From contig OY282386.1 in assembly GCA_958295945.1 (NCBI GenBank), positions 1 through 64,000 on the forward strand: a stretch of DNA of 64,000 bases, given 5' to 3'. Both the position numbers and the translations under genes were made by a program. The stretch's first letter is position 1, and each line of letters begins with the position of its first letter. This stretch comes from Candidatus Poribacteria bacterium (GTDB taxonomy: Bacteria > Poribacteria > WGA-4E > WGA-3G). Below are positions 45,712 to 54,450 of this stretch, in pieces. Below the pieces are notes generated by a model. The model was not told where the DNA came from. It made no database searches and saw only the letters and a program-made list of their open reading frames with translations.

Positions 45712-46062
45712 TTGCTTCCATCCTTTGCTGACAGTCCGTGAGAAATTTAGACTGTAGATGTCTGTGTACGGATATCAACGTATATTTTGACACACCTTTC
45801 TCGTTTAAGTATAGTAAAGCGTTCTACTAGATCATTGTCAAATTGAGAGTAAGGTGTATTCGTGTTTACGCCACTAAACGTTAATTGTGTTATAAGAGTT
45901 TACATTACCATACGGTAATAATGAGATAATTTGTAGTAGATATAAAACCCACTTAAAATCAGACACAAACCATAAAACATGAGTTACTTCTATTGAAATT
46001 ATACTGCAGGAAAGTAAGGGAGAACCAAACTCAGAATGGTCTGCTGGTTTCTAACAAAAAAC

Positions 46063-46090
46063 TTGCACATTTTCACGTATATGATATAAT
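46063..46090 (+). promoter_or_regulatory. sigma70-type promoter of the molybdenum hydroxylase operon
   Basis: TTGCAC at 46063-46068 and TATAAT at 46085-46090 are 16 bp apart and lie 53 bp before the ATG at 46143. AAAGGAG (46126-46132) is the ribosome site. The remaining 45712-46062 shows nothing clear. Confidence 0.75.
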
Positions 46091-46142
46091 CTAATTAAAA
46101 TGACATTTTATCCAAAATTATACCGAAAGGAGATTGTTGTCC

Positions 46143-47021
46143 ATGCAAGCTTATGAATATATTGATGCTAAAACTGTATCTGAAACCGTAGCATTGCTTG
46201 ATGAAAAAGGGGACAAAGCCCGATTACTCGCTGGTGGCACAGATATTATCGTGCAAGCACGAGAGGGTAGAAGAACACTTGATTGGATGATAGATATTAA
46301 ATCCATTCCTGAAGTCAATGAGTTAGCCTATGACTCGGACACCGGACTCACACTCGGTGCAGCGGTTCCGTGTTATCAGATTTATGCTGCTGATGCTATT
46401 TGCGAAACCTATCCCGGTTTAGTAGACGCAACTAAAATCATCGGTGGGACTGCAATACAAGGACGCGCTGCGGTTGGCGGTAACCTTTGCAATGCCTCTC
46501 CTGCTGCTGATTGTATTCCGCCACTAATTGTGCTAAATGCCACCTGTATTATTGCCGGACCAAACGGTGAACGTGAAATTTCAGTAGAAGATTTCTGCAC
46601 AGGTCCCGGGCAGACAGTTCTTGCAAAAGGTGAGATGCTTGTCTCCATAAAGATACCCGCACCACAGAAAAATTCAAGTTCTTATTATCTTAGATTTATA
46701 CCACGAAATGAAATGGACATTGCAGTTGTTGGGGCAGGGGCATCTGTAGTTTTAGATGATGCGAAACAACGTATCGTCTCCGCACGAATCGCCCTCGGTG
46801 CTGTTGCGCCTACTCCCCTATTTGCTGAAGAGGCAAGCGCGTTACTTGCCGGTAAAGAAATTTCTGATGCTGTTATTGACGAAGCAGCACAAGCAGCACA
46901 AGTGATCGCACGTCCAATTAGCGATATGCGCGGAACTGCTGAACAACGAACACACCTCGTTGGAGTACTAACTCGACGCGCACTTAACGGAGCATTACAA
47001 AGAGTCAGAGACGCAGCATAA
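46143..47021 (+). CDS. xanthine dehydrogenase-type FAD-binding subunit
   Basis: The 292-residue medium subunit has the FAD-binding blocks LLAGGTDIIVQAREG and IGGTAIQGRAAVGGNLCNASPAAD. It passes electrons from the iron-sulfur subunit to FAD. ATG 46143 is preferred over TTG 46134, which lies within 2 bp of the ribosome site AAAGGAG. The order FAD, [2Fe-2S], Mo subunit is the usual order of such operons. Xanthine dehydrogenase, aldehyde oxidase and CO dehydrogenase use the same subunit type. Confidence 0.92.
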   Translation: MQAYEYIDAKTVSETVALLDEKGDKARLLAGGTDIIVQAREGRRTLDWMIDIKSIPEVNELAYDSDTGLTLGAAVPCYQIYAADAICETYPGLVDATKIIGGTAIQGRAAVGGNLCNASPAADCIPPLIVLNATCIIAGPNGEREISVEDFCTGPGQTVLAKGEMLVSIKIPAPQKNSSSYYLRFIPRNEMDIAVVGAGASVVLDDAKQRIVSARIALGAVAPTPLFAEEASALLAGKEISDAVIDEAAQAAQVIARPISDMRGTAEQRTHLVGVLTRRALNGALQRVRDAA

Positions 47022-47081
47022 TTCTTAGCAAAATTATAACGGACAATATATAGTCTCTAAAAGTAAAAGGAAACCGATACT

Positions 47082-47552
47082 ATGGTCAGAAAATCGCACA
47101 TTCAAACCACAATCAATGATGAAGCGGTGGAATTTCTCTGTGAACCACGACAGAGTTTATTGGAAGTGCTCAGAGATGAACTCCACCTCACAGGCGCAAA
47201 AGAGGGATGTAACAACGGTAATTGTGGTGCATGCAGTGTCATACTTGACGGCAGACTCGTCAATTCATGCCTGGTTTTAGGCGTTGAGACTGAAGGTAAA
47301 TCTGTTGAAACCATAGAAGGTCTTGCAGAACCAGACAAATTGCATCCGATCCAAGATGCCTTTCTTGAAAACGCCGCACTTCAATGTGGTATATGCACTC
47401 CCGGATTTATCATGAGTGCAAAAGCATTATTAGACAATAACCCAAACCCAACGGAACATGAAATCCGATACTGGTTAGCAGGGAATTTGTGCCGCTGCAC
47501 CGGTTACGATAAGATCGTTCGTGCTGTGCTTGATGCAGCCGCAGCTACATAG
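47082..47552 (+). CDS. xanthine dehydrogenase-type [2Fe-2S] subunit
   Basis: The 156-residue small subunit has two clusters' worth of cysteines: KEGCNNGNCGACSVILDG with the plant-type motif, then LQCGICTPG and LCRCTGYDKIV for the second cluster. It transfers electrons from molybdenum to FAD. AAAGG (47067-47071) precedes the ATG, and 12 bp separate its stop from the large subunit. Confidence 0.94.
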   Translation: MVRKSHIQTTINDEAVEFLCEPRQSLLEVLRDELHLTGAKEGCNNGNCGACSVILDGRLVNSCLVLGVETEGKSVETIEGLAEPDKLHPIQDAFLENAALQCGICTPGFIMSAKALLDNNPNPTEHEIRYWLAGNLCRCTGYDKIVRAVLDAAAAT

Positions 47553-47564
47553 AAGGAGTGTCTT

Positions 47565-49820
47565 ATGTCTGAAAAGAAAGAATACAAAGTTATTGGAACG
47601 CGTCCTATCCGCCATGATGGCGTAGATAAAGTCACAGGAAGGGCAATATATGGGGCAGATTTTCAGATCACAGGACTCTTGCACGGGAGGGTGCTTAGGA
47701 GTCCACATGCCCATGCACGAATCGTATCAATTGACACCAGTCGCGCTGAAGCACATCCTGGTGTTAAAGGTGTTGTGACTGCCCAAGACCTGCCCGCAGC
47801 AGAAGACAAAATGGCAGACCTTGGGGAAGGTCCGGTTAATCTCAAATATCTCTGCGACAACATTTTGGCAAGTGATAAAGCATTATATAAGGGACACGCC
47901 ATCGCAGCAGTTGCAGCTACCAACCCGCATATCGCAGAAGAAGCTTGCGAACTGATAGATGTTGAATATGAGGTGCTTCCACCTGTTTTAGAGGTGCGAC
48001 AAGCGATGGAACCTGATGCACCTATCCTACATGAACACTTAACAACATCGTCTCTGGGGGACACAGAAGATAAACCGACCAATATAGCCAGTCACCTACA
48101 ACACAAAAAAGGTGACATAGAAAAAGGATTTGCCGATGCAGAAGTTGTGATTGAAAGAGACTTTGTTACAGGCACCGTCCATCAAGGTTATATAGAACCC
48201 CACAACGCTACTGCACATTACAATCAAGATGGACAGTTGACAGTGTGGTGTAGCACACAGGGGGCATTCACTGTTCGTGAACAACTCGCTGAAATCCTTC
48301 AGTATCCGGTTTCTAAAATCAAAGTTGTCCCATTAGAAATTGGTGGTGGATTTGGTGGAAAGATTAACGTATACATTAAACCTGTTGCAGCACTCCTTGC
48401 GAAGAAAACAGGCAAACCTGTCAAAGTCTTGATGAACCGCGCGGATGTGTTTGAAGGGACAGGTCCAACCCCCGCATCTTACATCACAATTAAAATTGGT
48501 GCTAAAAAAGACGGTAAAATAACTGCAGCACAAACCTCCCTTGCCTTTGAAGCAGGGGCATATCCCGGTTCACCGGTCGGTGCAGGTGCAATGTGTGTCT
48601 TTGCTCCCTACAACATTGAAAATGTCCTCATTGATGGTTACGACGTTGTCCTGAATAAACCAAAGTCTGCTCCTTATCGTGCACCAGGGGCAACCAATGC
48701 AGCCTTCGGAACAGAGACCGTCGTAGATGAACTCGCGGAGACATTGAATATAGACCCACTTGAAATTCGTCTTATGAATGGTGCTAAAGAAGGTGATCGT
48801 CGTCCTGACGGTCCCGTTTATCCACGCATCGGTTTTATTGAAACACTTGAAGCAGCAAAGGAACATCCCCATTACACTTCCTCAAATGGAAAAAAATACC
48901 ATGGACGTGGAATCGCTTCCGGTTTCTGGTTTAACATCGGTCTGGAATCCAGTGTTACAATTAATGTCAATCCTGATGGCACGGTTAACCTCGTTGAAGG
49001 GTCTACGGATATTGGTGGCACGCGTGCATCCATTGCAATGCAAGCCGCGGAAGTACTCGGCATCCCCGCTGAATCAGTCAATCCAGCTGTGGTTGATACC
49101 AATTCCATCGGCTACACTGCAGTCACAGGTGGCAGTCGAACAACTTATGCGACCGGTTATGCTGCGTATGAAGCGGCACAAGATGTTGTGAAACAGATGA
49201 AAGTACGGGCTGCTAAACTCTGGGAAGTTGATGAAGACAATGTGCAGTTTGCTGATGGTGAGTTCTCAAGTATCAACGGCAAAGAGGAACAGATGAGTTT
49301 CCGAGACCTATCGGGTAAACTTAGTCAAACTGGTGGTCCTGTGGTCGGCAGAGCTACAATGGATCCCGCTGGTGCTGGTGGAGCATTCGCAACACATGTT
49401 GTTGATGTGGAAGTGGACGTAGAAACCGGTAAGGTTGAAATCCTACGTTACACTGCAACGCAGGATGCAGGAAAAGCCATTCACCCCAGCTATGTTGAAG
49501 GACAAATCCAGGGAGGAGTCGTTCAAGGTATCGGTTGGGCATTGAATGAGGAGTACATTTACAATGACGAAGGCGAAATGACAAACGCAAGCTTCCTTGA
49601 TTACCGTATGCCGACCTGTTTAGACTTACCGATGATTGATACGGTTATCGTAGAAGTGCCGAATCCAGGACACCCGTATGGTGTACGAGGAGTTGGTGAA
49701 GTACCGATTGTTCCGCCACCCGCTGCGATTGCCAATGCTATTTACGACGCTATCGGTATCCGTATGACTGAACTGCCGATGTCTCCTGACCGCCTCTTGA
49801 AAGCATTAGGTAAAATCTAA
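47565..49820 (+). CDS. xanthine dehydrogenase-type molybdopterin-binding large subunit
   Basis: The 751-residue molybdenum subunit has EIGGGFGGK, the active-site loop SAPYRAPGATNAAFG and the C-terminal GVRGVGEVPIVPPPAAIANA with the catalytic Glu. The cysteine loop of CO dehydrogenase (VAYRCSFR) is missing, so this is a xanthine/aldehyde oxidase-type hydroxylase. Substrates may be purines, aldehydes or N-heterocycles. GGAGTG precedes the start. A MoaD-like gene follows 250 bp downstream and may help build the cofactor. Confidence 0.93.
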   Translation: MSEKKEYKVIGTRPIRHDGVDKVTGRAIYGADFQITGLLHGRVLRSPHAHARIVSIDTSRAEAHPGVKGVVTAQDLPAAEDKMADLGEGPVNLKYLCDNILASDKALYKGHAIAAVAATNPHIAEEACELIDVEYEVLPPVLEVRQAMEPDAPILHEHLTTSSLGDTEDKPTNIASHLQHKKGDIEKGFADAEVVIERDFVTGTVHQGYIEPHNATAHYNQDGQLTVWCSTQGAFTVREQLAEILQYPVSKIKVVPLEIGGGFGGKINVYIKPVAALLAKKTGKPVKVLMNRADVFEGTGPTPASYITIKIGAKKDGKITAAQTSLAFEAGAYPGSPVGAGAMCVFAPYNIENVLIDGYDVVLNKPKSAPYRAPGATNAAFGTETVVDELAETLNIDPLEIRLMNGAKEGDRRPDGPVYPRIGFIETLEAAKEHPHYTSSNGKKYHGRGIASGFWFNIGLESSVTINVNPDGTVNLVEGSTDIGGTRASIAMQAAEVLGIPAESVNPAVVDTNSIGYTAVTGGSRTTYATGYAAYEAAQDVVKQMKVRAAKLWEVDEDNVQFADGEFSSINGKEEQMSFRDLSGKLSQTGGPVVGRATMDPAGAGGAFATHVVDVEVDVETGKVEILRYTATQDAGKAIHPSYVEGQIQGGVVQGIGWALNEEYIYNDEGEMTNASFLDYRMPTCLDLPMIDTVIVEVPNPGHPYGVRGVGEVPIVPPPAAIANAIYDAIGIRMTELPMSPDRLLKALGKI

Positions 49821-49850
49821 GCCATATCGGTAGTTGATGCGTAGGGGTTG

Positions 49851-49958
49851 GGTTTCCCAACCCGCTTGTAGAGGTCGGGTTTCCCAACCCGCTTGTAGAG
49901 GTCGGGTTTCCCAACCCGCTTGTAGAGGTCGGGCTTCCCAACCCGCTTGTTTTGTCCG
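49851..49958. repeat. 27-bp tandem repeat, four copies
   Basis: GGGTTTCCCAACCC plus CGCTTGTAGAGGTC recurs at 49851, 49878, 49905 and 49932 with an exact 27-bp period. Each unit contains the GGGTT/AACCC palindrome and GTAG. It is 30 bp after the molybdenum subunit gene and precedes two more hairpins. It is a tandem array of GTAG-tagged palindromes, not a CRISPR, because there are no unique spacers. Confidence 0.9.
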
Positions 49959-49971
49959 TTTCTGTCCATCG

Positions 49972-50047
49972 GGCGTGGAGACCACGCCCCTACGAATACA
50001 CAACTTGAACGTCAAATTTCATTAGGCGTGGTTTCAAACCGCGCCTA
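49972..50047. repeat. two further GC-rich hairpins between the Mo subunit and MoaD genes
   Basis: GGGCGTGG/CCACGCCC (49972-49990) is followed by CTACGAA. TAGGCGTGG/CCGCGCCTA (50024-50047) precedes the MoaD start. They resemble the other tagged hairpins and could end or attenuate the operon transcript. Confidence 0.65.
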
Positions 50048-50066
50048 TCTAATAGGAATTACCACA

Positions 50067-50360
50067 ATGCCAACCATCGCCATTCCCTCCCTCATACGTA
50101 ACCTTACTGATGGTGAAGAGAGTGTCACAGTTGAAGGTACTACAATCCGTGAGGTAATAAACAACCTGGAGAACCAATACCCAGGCACAAAAGCAAAACT
50201 TTGTGATGGTGACCGTATCCATCCCAGTATCGGTGTCTATATCAACGGAGTGCTCACCAGAGTCGCCATGCACGATCGCCTTGACGCAGACGCAGAACTC
50301 CACTTTCTTCCTGCTATCAGTGGTGGTGTTTCATCAGATCTGTATCCAGATGAATTATAA
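50067..50360 (+). CDS. MoaD/ThiS-like sulfur carrier with a C-terminal tail after GG
   Basis: The 97-residue ubiquitin-like protein has HPSIGVYINGVLT and LDADAELHFLPAISGG, the MoaD end. Normally the Gly-Gly is the C-terminus; here it is followed by VSSDLYPDEL, 10 residues that would have to be removed before thiocarboxylation, as in carriers processed by JAMM-type peptidases. It lies after the molybdenum hydroxylase genes and may serve the molybdopterin cofactor. Fragments of its tail recur at 51050, 58100 and 59075. Confidence 0.88.
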   Translation: MPTIAIPSLIRNLTDGEESVTVEGTTIREVINNLENQYPGTKAKLCDGDRIHPSIGVYINGVLTRVAMHDRLDADAELHFLPAISGGVSSDLYPDEL

Positions 50361-50398
50361 GAAGTGAGGAACGGTCGTGCGTTTGTCATTGTAGAAAA

Positions 50399-50614
50399 TT
50401 AAGCTGATTTTCGTTCCTCAAAAAGTTCATGCCGCAGCAGCATGAGTTGCGATGCTGGCAACGTCTCTAATGCATACGTTTGACCTTTAAGATCGCAAAA
50501 CTCAACCTCAAATACCGTCGGTTCATATACCTCAACAATAGTACCAACTTGCCCACGGTATAACTTGAGTGTTGGCATGTCTTCTATGAGTGCAACCGTA
50601 TCAAATAGTTTCAT
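50399..50614 (-). CDS. DUF4926 small protein, copy 2
   Basis: This 71-residue protein is almost only the DUF4926 core: LFDTVALIEDMPTLKLYRGQVGTIVEVY. It starts after AGGAGT at good spacing. Its promoter is a near-copy of that of the PD-(D/E)XK gene at 57587. It is not accompanied by DUF6883, unlike the copy at 41790. Function unknown. Confidence 0.82.
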   Translation of the reverse strand: MKLFDTVALIEDMPTLKLYRGQVGTIVEVYEPTVFEVEFCDLKGQTYALETLPASQLMLLRHELFEERKSA

Positions 50615-50661
50615 TGGGTACTCCTTTAGTCAAGGATATAGCAAGTTACAAATCAATGTTA

Positions 50662-50690
50662 AGTATACCTTATTCTAAACTTATATGCAA
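50662..50690 (-). promoter_or_regulatory. sigma70-type promoter of DUF4926 (left repeat copy)
   Basis: On the minus strand TTGCAT (50685-50690) and TATACT (50662-50667) with a 17-bp spacer. AAGGAGT follows at 50624-50633. The same promoter occurs at 57655-57683 before the PD-(D/E)XK gene. Confidence 0.78.
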
Positions 50691-50719
50691 ATCACACTTC
50701 GCTTTTTATCCTAAAATTA

Positions 50720-50821
50720 TACCATTTCAAATAATAACTAATCATTACCAAAACAAGTTTTCGTAGTCGGGCAATTCATTGCGTCTCTTATATTCTTTAC
50801 TTAAGTCTGTTAGAAATGGTA
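50720..50821. repeat. TACCATTTC-type MITE
   Basis: TACCATTTCAA at 50720 and TTAGAAATGGTA ending at 50821 form terminal inverted repeats of a 102-bp element. Flanks read TTA..TAA. Within it is TCGTAGTCGGGCAATTCATTGCG, a degenerate GTAG-type hairpin. Its right end also survives at 57965-57978. Confidence 0.7.
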
Positions 50822-50840
50822 TAATTTCATTATAGTGTTT

Positions 50841-51132
50841 GAGAAACATTTAGAGGTTATCAATACACACCGTCAAAATGCCTTATACCAAATTAACCCA
50901 ATTTGTCCCGCGAGGTCTCCGTGCCTCGCAATGCTGGCTTTATCAAAAAAATAATCACGTTAATTTGGTATTATAGATTTTTGATACCTTTGTTGCGGCA
51001 GCAGAGGGAAACCGAGAAGCACGTGATCAAGTATTAGTTGACGCAGACGCAGAACTCCACTTCCTACTTGCCATTAGCGGCGGCGTTTCATCAGATACTG
51101 AAGAACCTGTAAAAAGATTATACCATTTCTAA
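50841..51132 (+). pseudogene. chimeric relic: coiled-coil protein tail joined to MoaD tail, copy 1
   Basis: The plus strand reads EKHLEVINTHRQNAL, is interrupted by an 85-bp MITE, then FDTFVAAAEGNREARDQVL, as in residues about 390-430 of the coiled-coil membrane protein at 54451. It then changes to VDADAELHFLLAISGGVSSDTEEP, the MoaD end. The join uses the shared bases TTGACGCAGACGCAGAAC. It has no start or promoter and is a relic or an ORF tail captured by recombination. The copy at 57995 has the same join. Confidence 0.8.
50886..50970. repeat. 85-bp MITE with 12-bp inverted repeats and TTA target duplication
   Basis: TACCAAATTAAC starts at 50886 and GTTAATTTGGTA ends at 50970. TTA flanks both sides (50883-50885 and 50971-50973), interrupting a relic whose uninterrupted paralogue reads CTTAGAGA. 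The interior holds GCGAGGTCTCCGTGCCTCGC. Confidence 0.88.
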
Positions 51133-51232
51133 TAGAAAACACCGCATTTTTGTAGCATAAACTGCCAGTTTGTGCTGTCCTTCAAGACATTCTTAACAAA
51201 TGTTAATGGGGCAAACATTTATAGAAATGGTA
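51121..51232. repeat. TACCATTTCTA-type MITE, complete copy
   Basis: TACCATTTCTA at 51121-51131 and TAGAAATGGTA at 51222-51232 are perfect 11-bp inverted repeats. Inside is a hairpin preceded by TTGTAG (TTGTAGCATAAACTGCCAG.. near 51150). A left half of the same element is at 59129. Confidence 0.8.
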
Positions 51233-51304
51233 TAATCCTGAAAATTCCAAAACCTTGAGAATACCTATTTAAAGAACACATTTCAACATACAGACATAAT
51301 CAAT

Positions 51305-54300
51305 ATGAATTTTCAAAGACACTGCCATCAATACCTACAGAAAATCCATCAAACACAATCAGACCCAAATGCCACTCCCGAACTTTCTTTTCTCCCACAT
51401 CTCAAGACGTTTCTGGAAGATGTTACAGCAGACGCAGACTTTTTTGACAACCCCAACATAAGATTCACACTGGAACCGAGAACAATCAACCAGATCGGAC
51501 GACCCGACATCATCGCAACAGATGGATTGTTACCCATCGGCTATATTGAAGCGGAATCGTACAGCACAGACCTAAATAACCTAACAGGACACGCCGCACA
51601 ACAGAACCAACGTTTTAGAGAAAACCTTGATAATTTCATCCTTACCAACTTCACCGATTTTGAGTTGTGGATAGATGGACAATGCAACACAACAGCACAC
51701 ATTACAGACAACACCGATGATTTAGCGATATTATTAGAGCGATTCCTGAAGACATCTGTCCAAATCGGCACACCGGAAGCACTTGCAAAATATCTTGCAA
51801 GACGCACACGAGAACTCCAAACACAGATCGCAACGACACTCACCGATGAGGACAGTGAAACCTACAGAATGTTCAAAGCGTTCAAGGAAACGTTGCTCGC
51901 GACACTCACTCCTAACGATTTCTCGGATATGTATGCACAAACTCTCACGTATGGGTTATTCGCTGCACGCTGCACACTGCCGAATGCAACAAATTTTTCA
52001 CGTCACACCGCTGTCGGCGCACTGCCGAAATCAAACCCATTCCTCATAGAACTCTTTTATCATGTCGCCTCTCCACGACTTGAGGCGAATGTTACCTACA
52101 TTCTGGATGACATTGCAACGCTCCTCCAAAACGTTCCAACAGCCATGCTCCGTACAGCATTTACTGCCAGAAATCCTCTTGAAGACCCGGTTATCCATTT
52201 TTACGAGACGTTCCTAAAAGAATATAATCCGAAACTCCGCTTTGACCGCGGGGTTTTTTATACGCCGCCACAGGTTATCTCCTACATTGTTCGCTCAGTG
52301 GATTCCTTGCTCAAAACAGAACTCAATAAACCCGATGGACTTGCCGATGACGACACACTTATCCTCGATCCTGCCACAGGCACAGGTGGATTCCTGCTGT
52401 CCGTGCTTGACCACATCCGAGAACACGTTACAACCCATTATGGCACCGGGGATTGGAATCAGTATATCAACGCGCAACTCGTCAAACGGATATTTGGGTT
52501 TGAACTGCTTGTCGCGCCATATACGATTGCACATCTGAAGTTAAGCCTGTTTCTGCAAACACAAGGATGGCGCGCTGATGAACGACTCGGTATCTATCTT
52601 ACCAATGCTTTGGAACAACCGGACGAAATGCAGCCGCCCTTGCCGTTTGCTGCGTTTATCTCTGATGAAGCAAACGCTGCACTCTCAATAAAACGTGATG
52701 AACCTATTCTTGTTATCCTCGGCAATCCACCCTACCAGCGCAACTCTGCTAATCCGAGTCGTGTGGGCAGAAATTTAACTTTTATCGGTGAACTCATGGA
52801 AGATTACAAACAGATACACGGAAAACAACTAAACGAAGAAAATCAATCACTTCAGGCAGATTATGCAAAGTTTATTCGGTGGGCACATTGGCGAATTGAT
52901 AGAAACGGTGAGGGAATTCTTGGTTATATTGTCAACAACAGTTTTCTTGACGGTCCTGTCTTTCGCGGCATGCGAAAGAGTTTATTGGACAGTTTTAATA
53001 CTATCTACTTGTTTAATTTACACGGCAGTAACAGAAGAAAAGAAGCAACTCCGATCGGGCAGAGAAATGAAAACGTCTTTGACATTTTACAAGGAGTTTC
53101 CATCCTGTTGTGTATCAAACAACGCGATAATCCTGTTTCGGCAAAGGTCTATTACGCTGATATGTGGGGAAGTAGAGAAGAAAAATACAGTATTCTTTCG
53201 GCAACTGATGTCCAATCCACGGCGTGGTGTGAACTACAACCTACATCACCCTACTACCTTTTTGTGCCGCAAGAAACAGACTACAGTGCCGAATACGAAA
53301 GTGGTTGGAAAATTACTGACATCTTTCAAGCTGGTTCAACTGGAATTGTCACATCCCGGGATAAGTTAGCATTTCATGTTACAGAACAGGACTTACGCGA
53401 CACAGTTAACGATTTTGTGTCGTTAACTGAACCTGATGTAAGACAGAAATATAATCTAGAGGATAGTGGTGATTGGAGTGTCAAATCAGCCCAAGCAGAC
53501 CTTCGGAACCATCTCAATGCAGAACAGCACGTTTTACGCGTCTGTTATCGTCCCTTTGATACGCGTTGGACTTACTATACCGGTCAGTCGTCTGGTTTCC
53601 ACACACGACCGCGCAAGGAAGTTATGCAGCATCTGCAAAAGGAAAACCTTGGTATCTGTGTATGCCGCGTCGTCAAAAGCCCTATATGGCAAAACGCATT
53701 GATAAGCGATAAAATTACCGACAAGTCTTATATTTCAAACAGAACAAGCGAATCCGCCCACGTATTTCCGCTTTACTTGTATCCTGATTCAGAAGGACTA
53801 TTAGGCTCAACAGAACCTGAACTCAATTTCAAACCCGAATTTCTCACTGCCCTTTCAGAGACGTTGGAATTACCACAAACTGCACCGTTTCAACTCCCCG
53901 AAGGCATCACACCAGAGGAGATTTTCGCCTACATTTACGCAGTGTTGTATAGTGCCAAATATCGTCAACGTTACTATGAATTTCTTAAATACGATTTTCC
54001 GCGCATCCCTTTACTACAAGATATTGACGAATTCTGCTTACTTGCAGAGTATGGACAAGAATTAATTGATCTGCATCTCTTAAAGGATAGGAATATACCA
54101 CATCGCCATTTATTTGAGGGAGAAGGAGATGGCGTAGTCTCAAAACTTCGTTATGAAGATGGCAATGTCTGGATCAACAACACACAGTCCTTTACGAATG
54201 TCCCCCCAGAAGTATGGGAATATGAGATTGGAGCATATCAGGTTTGTCAGAAGTGGTTGAAGGATAGAAAAGGAGAGGCGTTAAGTCATGAGGAGATCCG

Positions 54301-54379
54301 TCTATATCCCTTGATTTTGGTTTCCATCACTGAAACACTACGGATGATGGAGGCAATTGATTGGGTGCTTGAGTTTTAG
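51305..54379 (+). CDS. type ISP-like N6-adenine DNA methyltransferase, nuclease motif altered
   Basis: The 1024-residue protein has SAM motif I DPATGTGGFLL (355), catalytic NPPY (474-477), a target-recognition C-terminal region and an N-terminal segment of nuclease type: GRPDII (66-70) followed by IEAE (81-84). In PD-(D/E)XK nucleases of this class the last residue is Lys (IEAK); here it is Glu, so DNA cutting may be lost, leaving a methyltransferase or a different activity. It is the first gene of the island. It resembles type ISP/IIG enzymes, but no helicase is present. A SAM-dependent adenine methylase is firm; the rest is inference. Confidence 0.88.
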   Translation: MNFQRHCHQYLQKIHQTQSDPNATPELSFLPHLKTFLEDVTADADFFDNPNIRFTLEPRTINQIGRPDIIATDGLLPIGYIEAESYSTDLNNLTGHAAQQNQRFRENLDNFILTNFTDFELWIDGQCNTTAHITDNTDDLAILLERFLKTSVQIGTPEALAKYLARRTRELQTQIATTLTDEDSETYRMFKAFKETLLATLTPNDFSDMYAQTLTYGLFAARCTLPNATNFSRHTAVGALPKSNPFLIELFYHVASPRLEANVTYILDDIATLLQNVPTAMLRTAFTARNPLEDPVIHFYETFLKEYNPKLRFDRGVFYTPPQVISYIVRSVDSLLKTELNKPDGLADDDTLILDPATGTGGFLLSVLDHIREHVTTHYGTGDWNQYINAQLVKRIFGFELLVAPYTIAHLKLSLFLQTQGWRADERLGIYLTNALEQPDEMQPPLPFAAFISDEANAALSIKRDEPILVILGNPPYQRNSANPSRVGRNLTFIGELMEDYKQIHGKQLNEENQSLQADYAKFIRWAHWRIDRNGEGILGYIVNNSFLDGPVFRGMRKSLLDSFNTIYLFNLHGSNRRKEATPIGQRNENVFDILQGVSILLCIKQRDNPVSAKVYYADMWGSREEKYSILSATDVQSTAWCELQPTSPYYLFVPQETDYSAEYESGWKITDIFQAGSTGIVTSRDKLAFHVTEQDLRDTVNDFVSLTEPDVRQKYNLEDSGDWSVKSAQADLRNHLNAEQHVLRVCYRPFDTRWTYYTGQSSGFHTRPRKEVMQHLQKENLGICVCRVVKSPIWQNALISDKITDKSYISNRTSESAHVFPLYLYPDSEGLLGSTEPELNFKPEFLTALSETLELPQTAPFQLPEGITPEEIFAYIYAVLYSAKYRQRYYEFLKYDFPRIPLLQDIDEFCLLAEYGQELIDLHLLKDRNIPHRHLFEGEGDGVVSKLRYEDGNVWINNTQSFTNVPPEVWEYEIGAYQVCQKWLKDRKGEALSHEEIRLYPLILVSITETLRMMEAIDWVLEF

Positions 54380-54450
54380 AAACCTATACTATACAAGTAT
54401 GTGATGTGCTAGTGTAATGAATTTGGGTAATCTACATTGTGGAGGTTATT

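Larger units (their letters stand above)
50622..51118. repeat. left direct repeat of the defence-like island
   Basis: About 500 bp matching 57612-58160 in the same orientation. It starts with the promoter region (ATCAATGTTAAGTATACCTT..), continues with a TACCATTTC-type MITE, then a chimeric coding relic. Differences are a MITE replaced in the right copy and a second MITE in the left one. The island 51305-57587 lies between them. Confidence 0.85.

Noticed and set aside
47565-49820. Carbon monoxide dehydrogenase large subunit (CoxL)
   Set aside because: The active-site loop reads SAPYRAPGAT without the Cys-containing CoxL motif, so only a xanthine/aldehyde oxidase-type hydroxylase is supported.
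49851-49958. Regular 27-bp repeats as a CRISPR array
   Set aside because: Units are directly adjacent with no unique spacers, and no cas genes are in the window.
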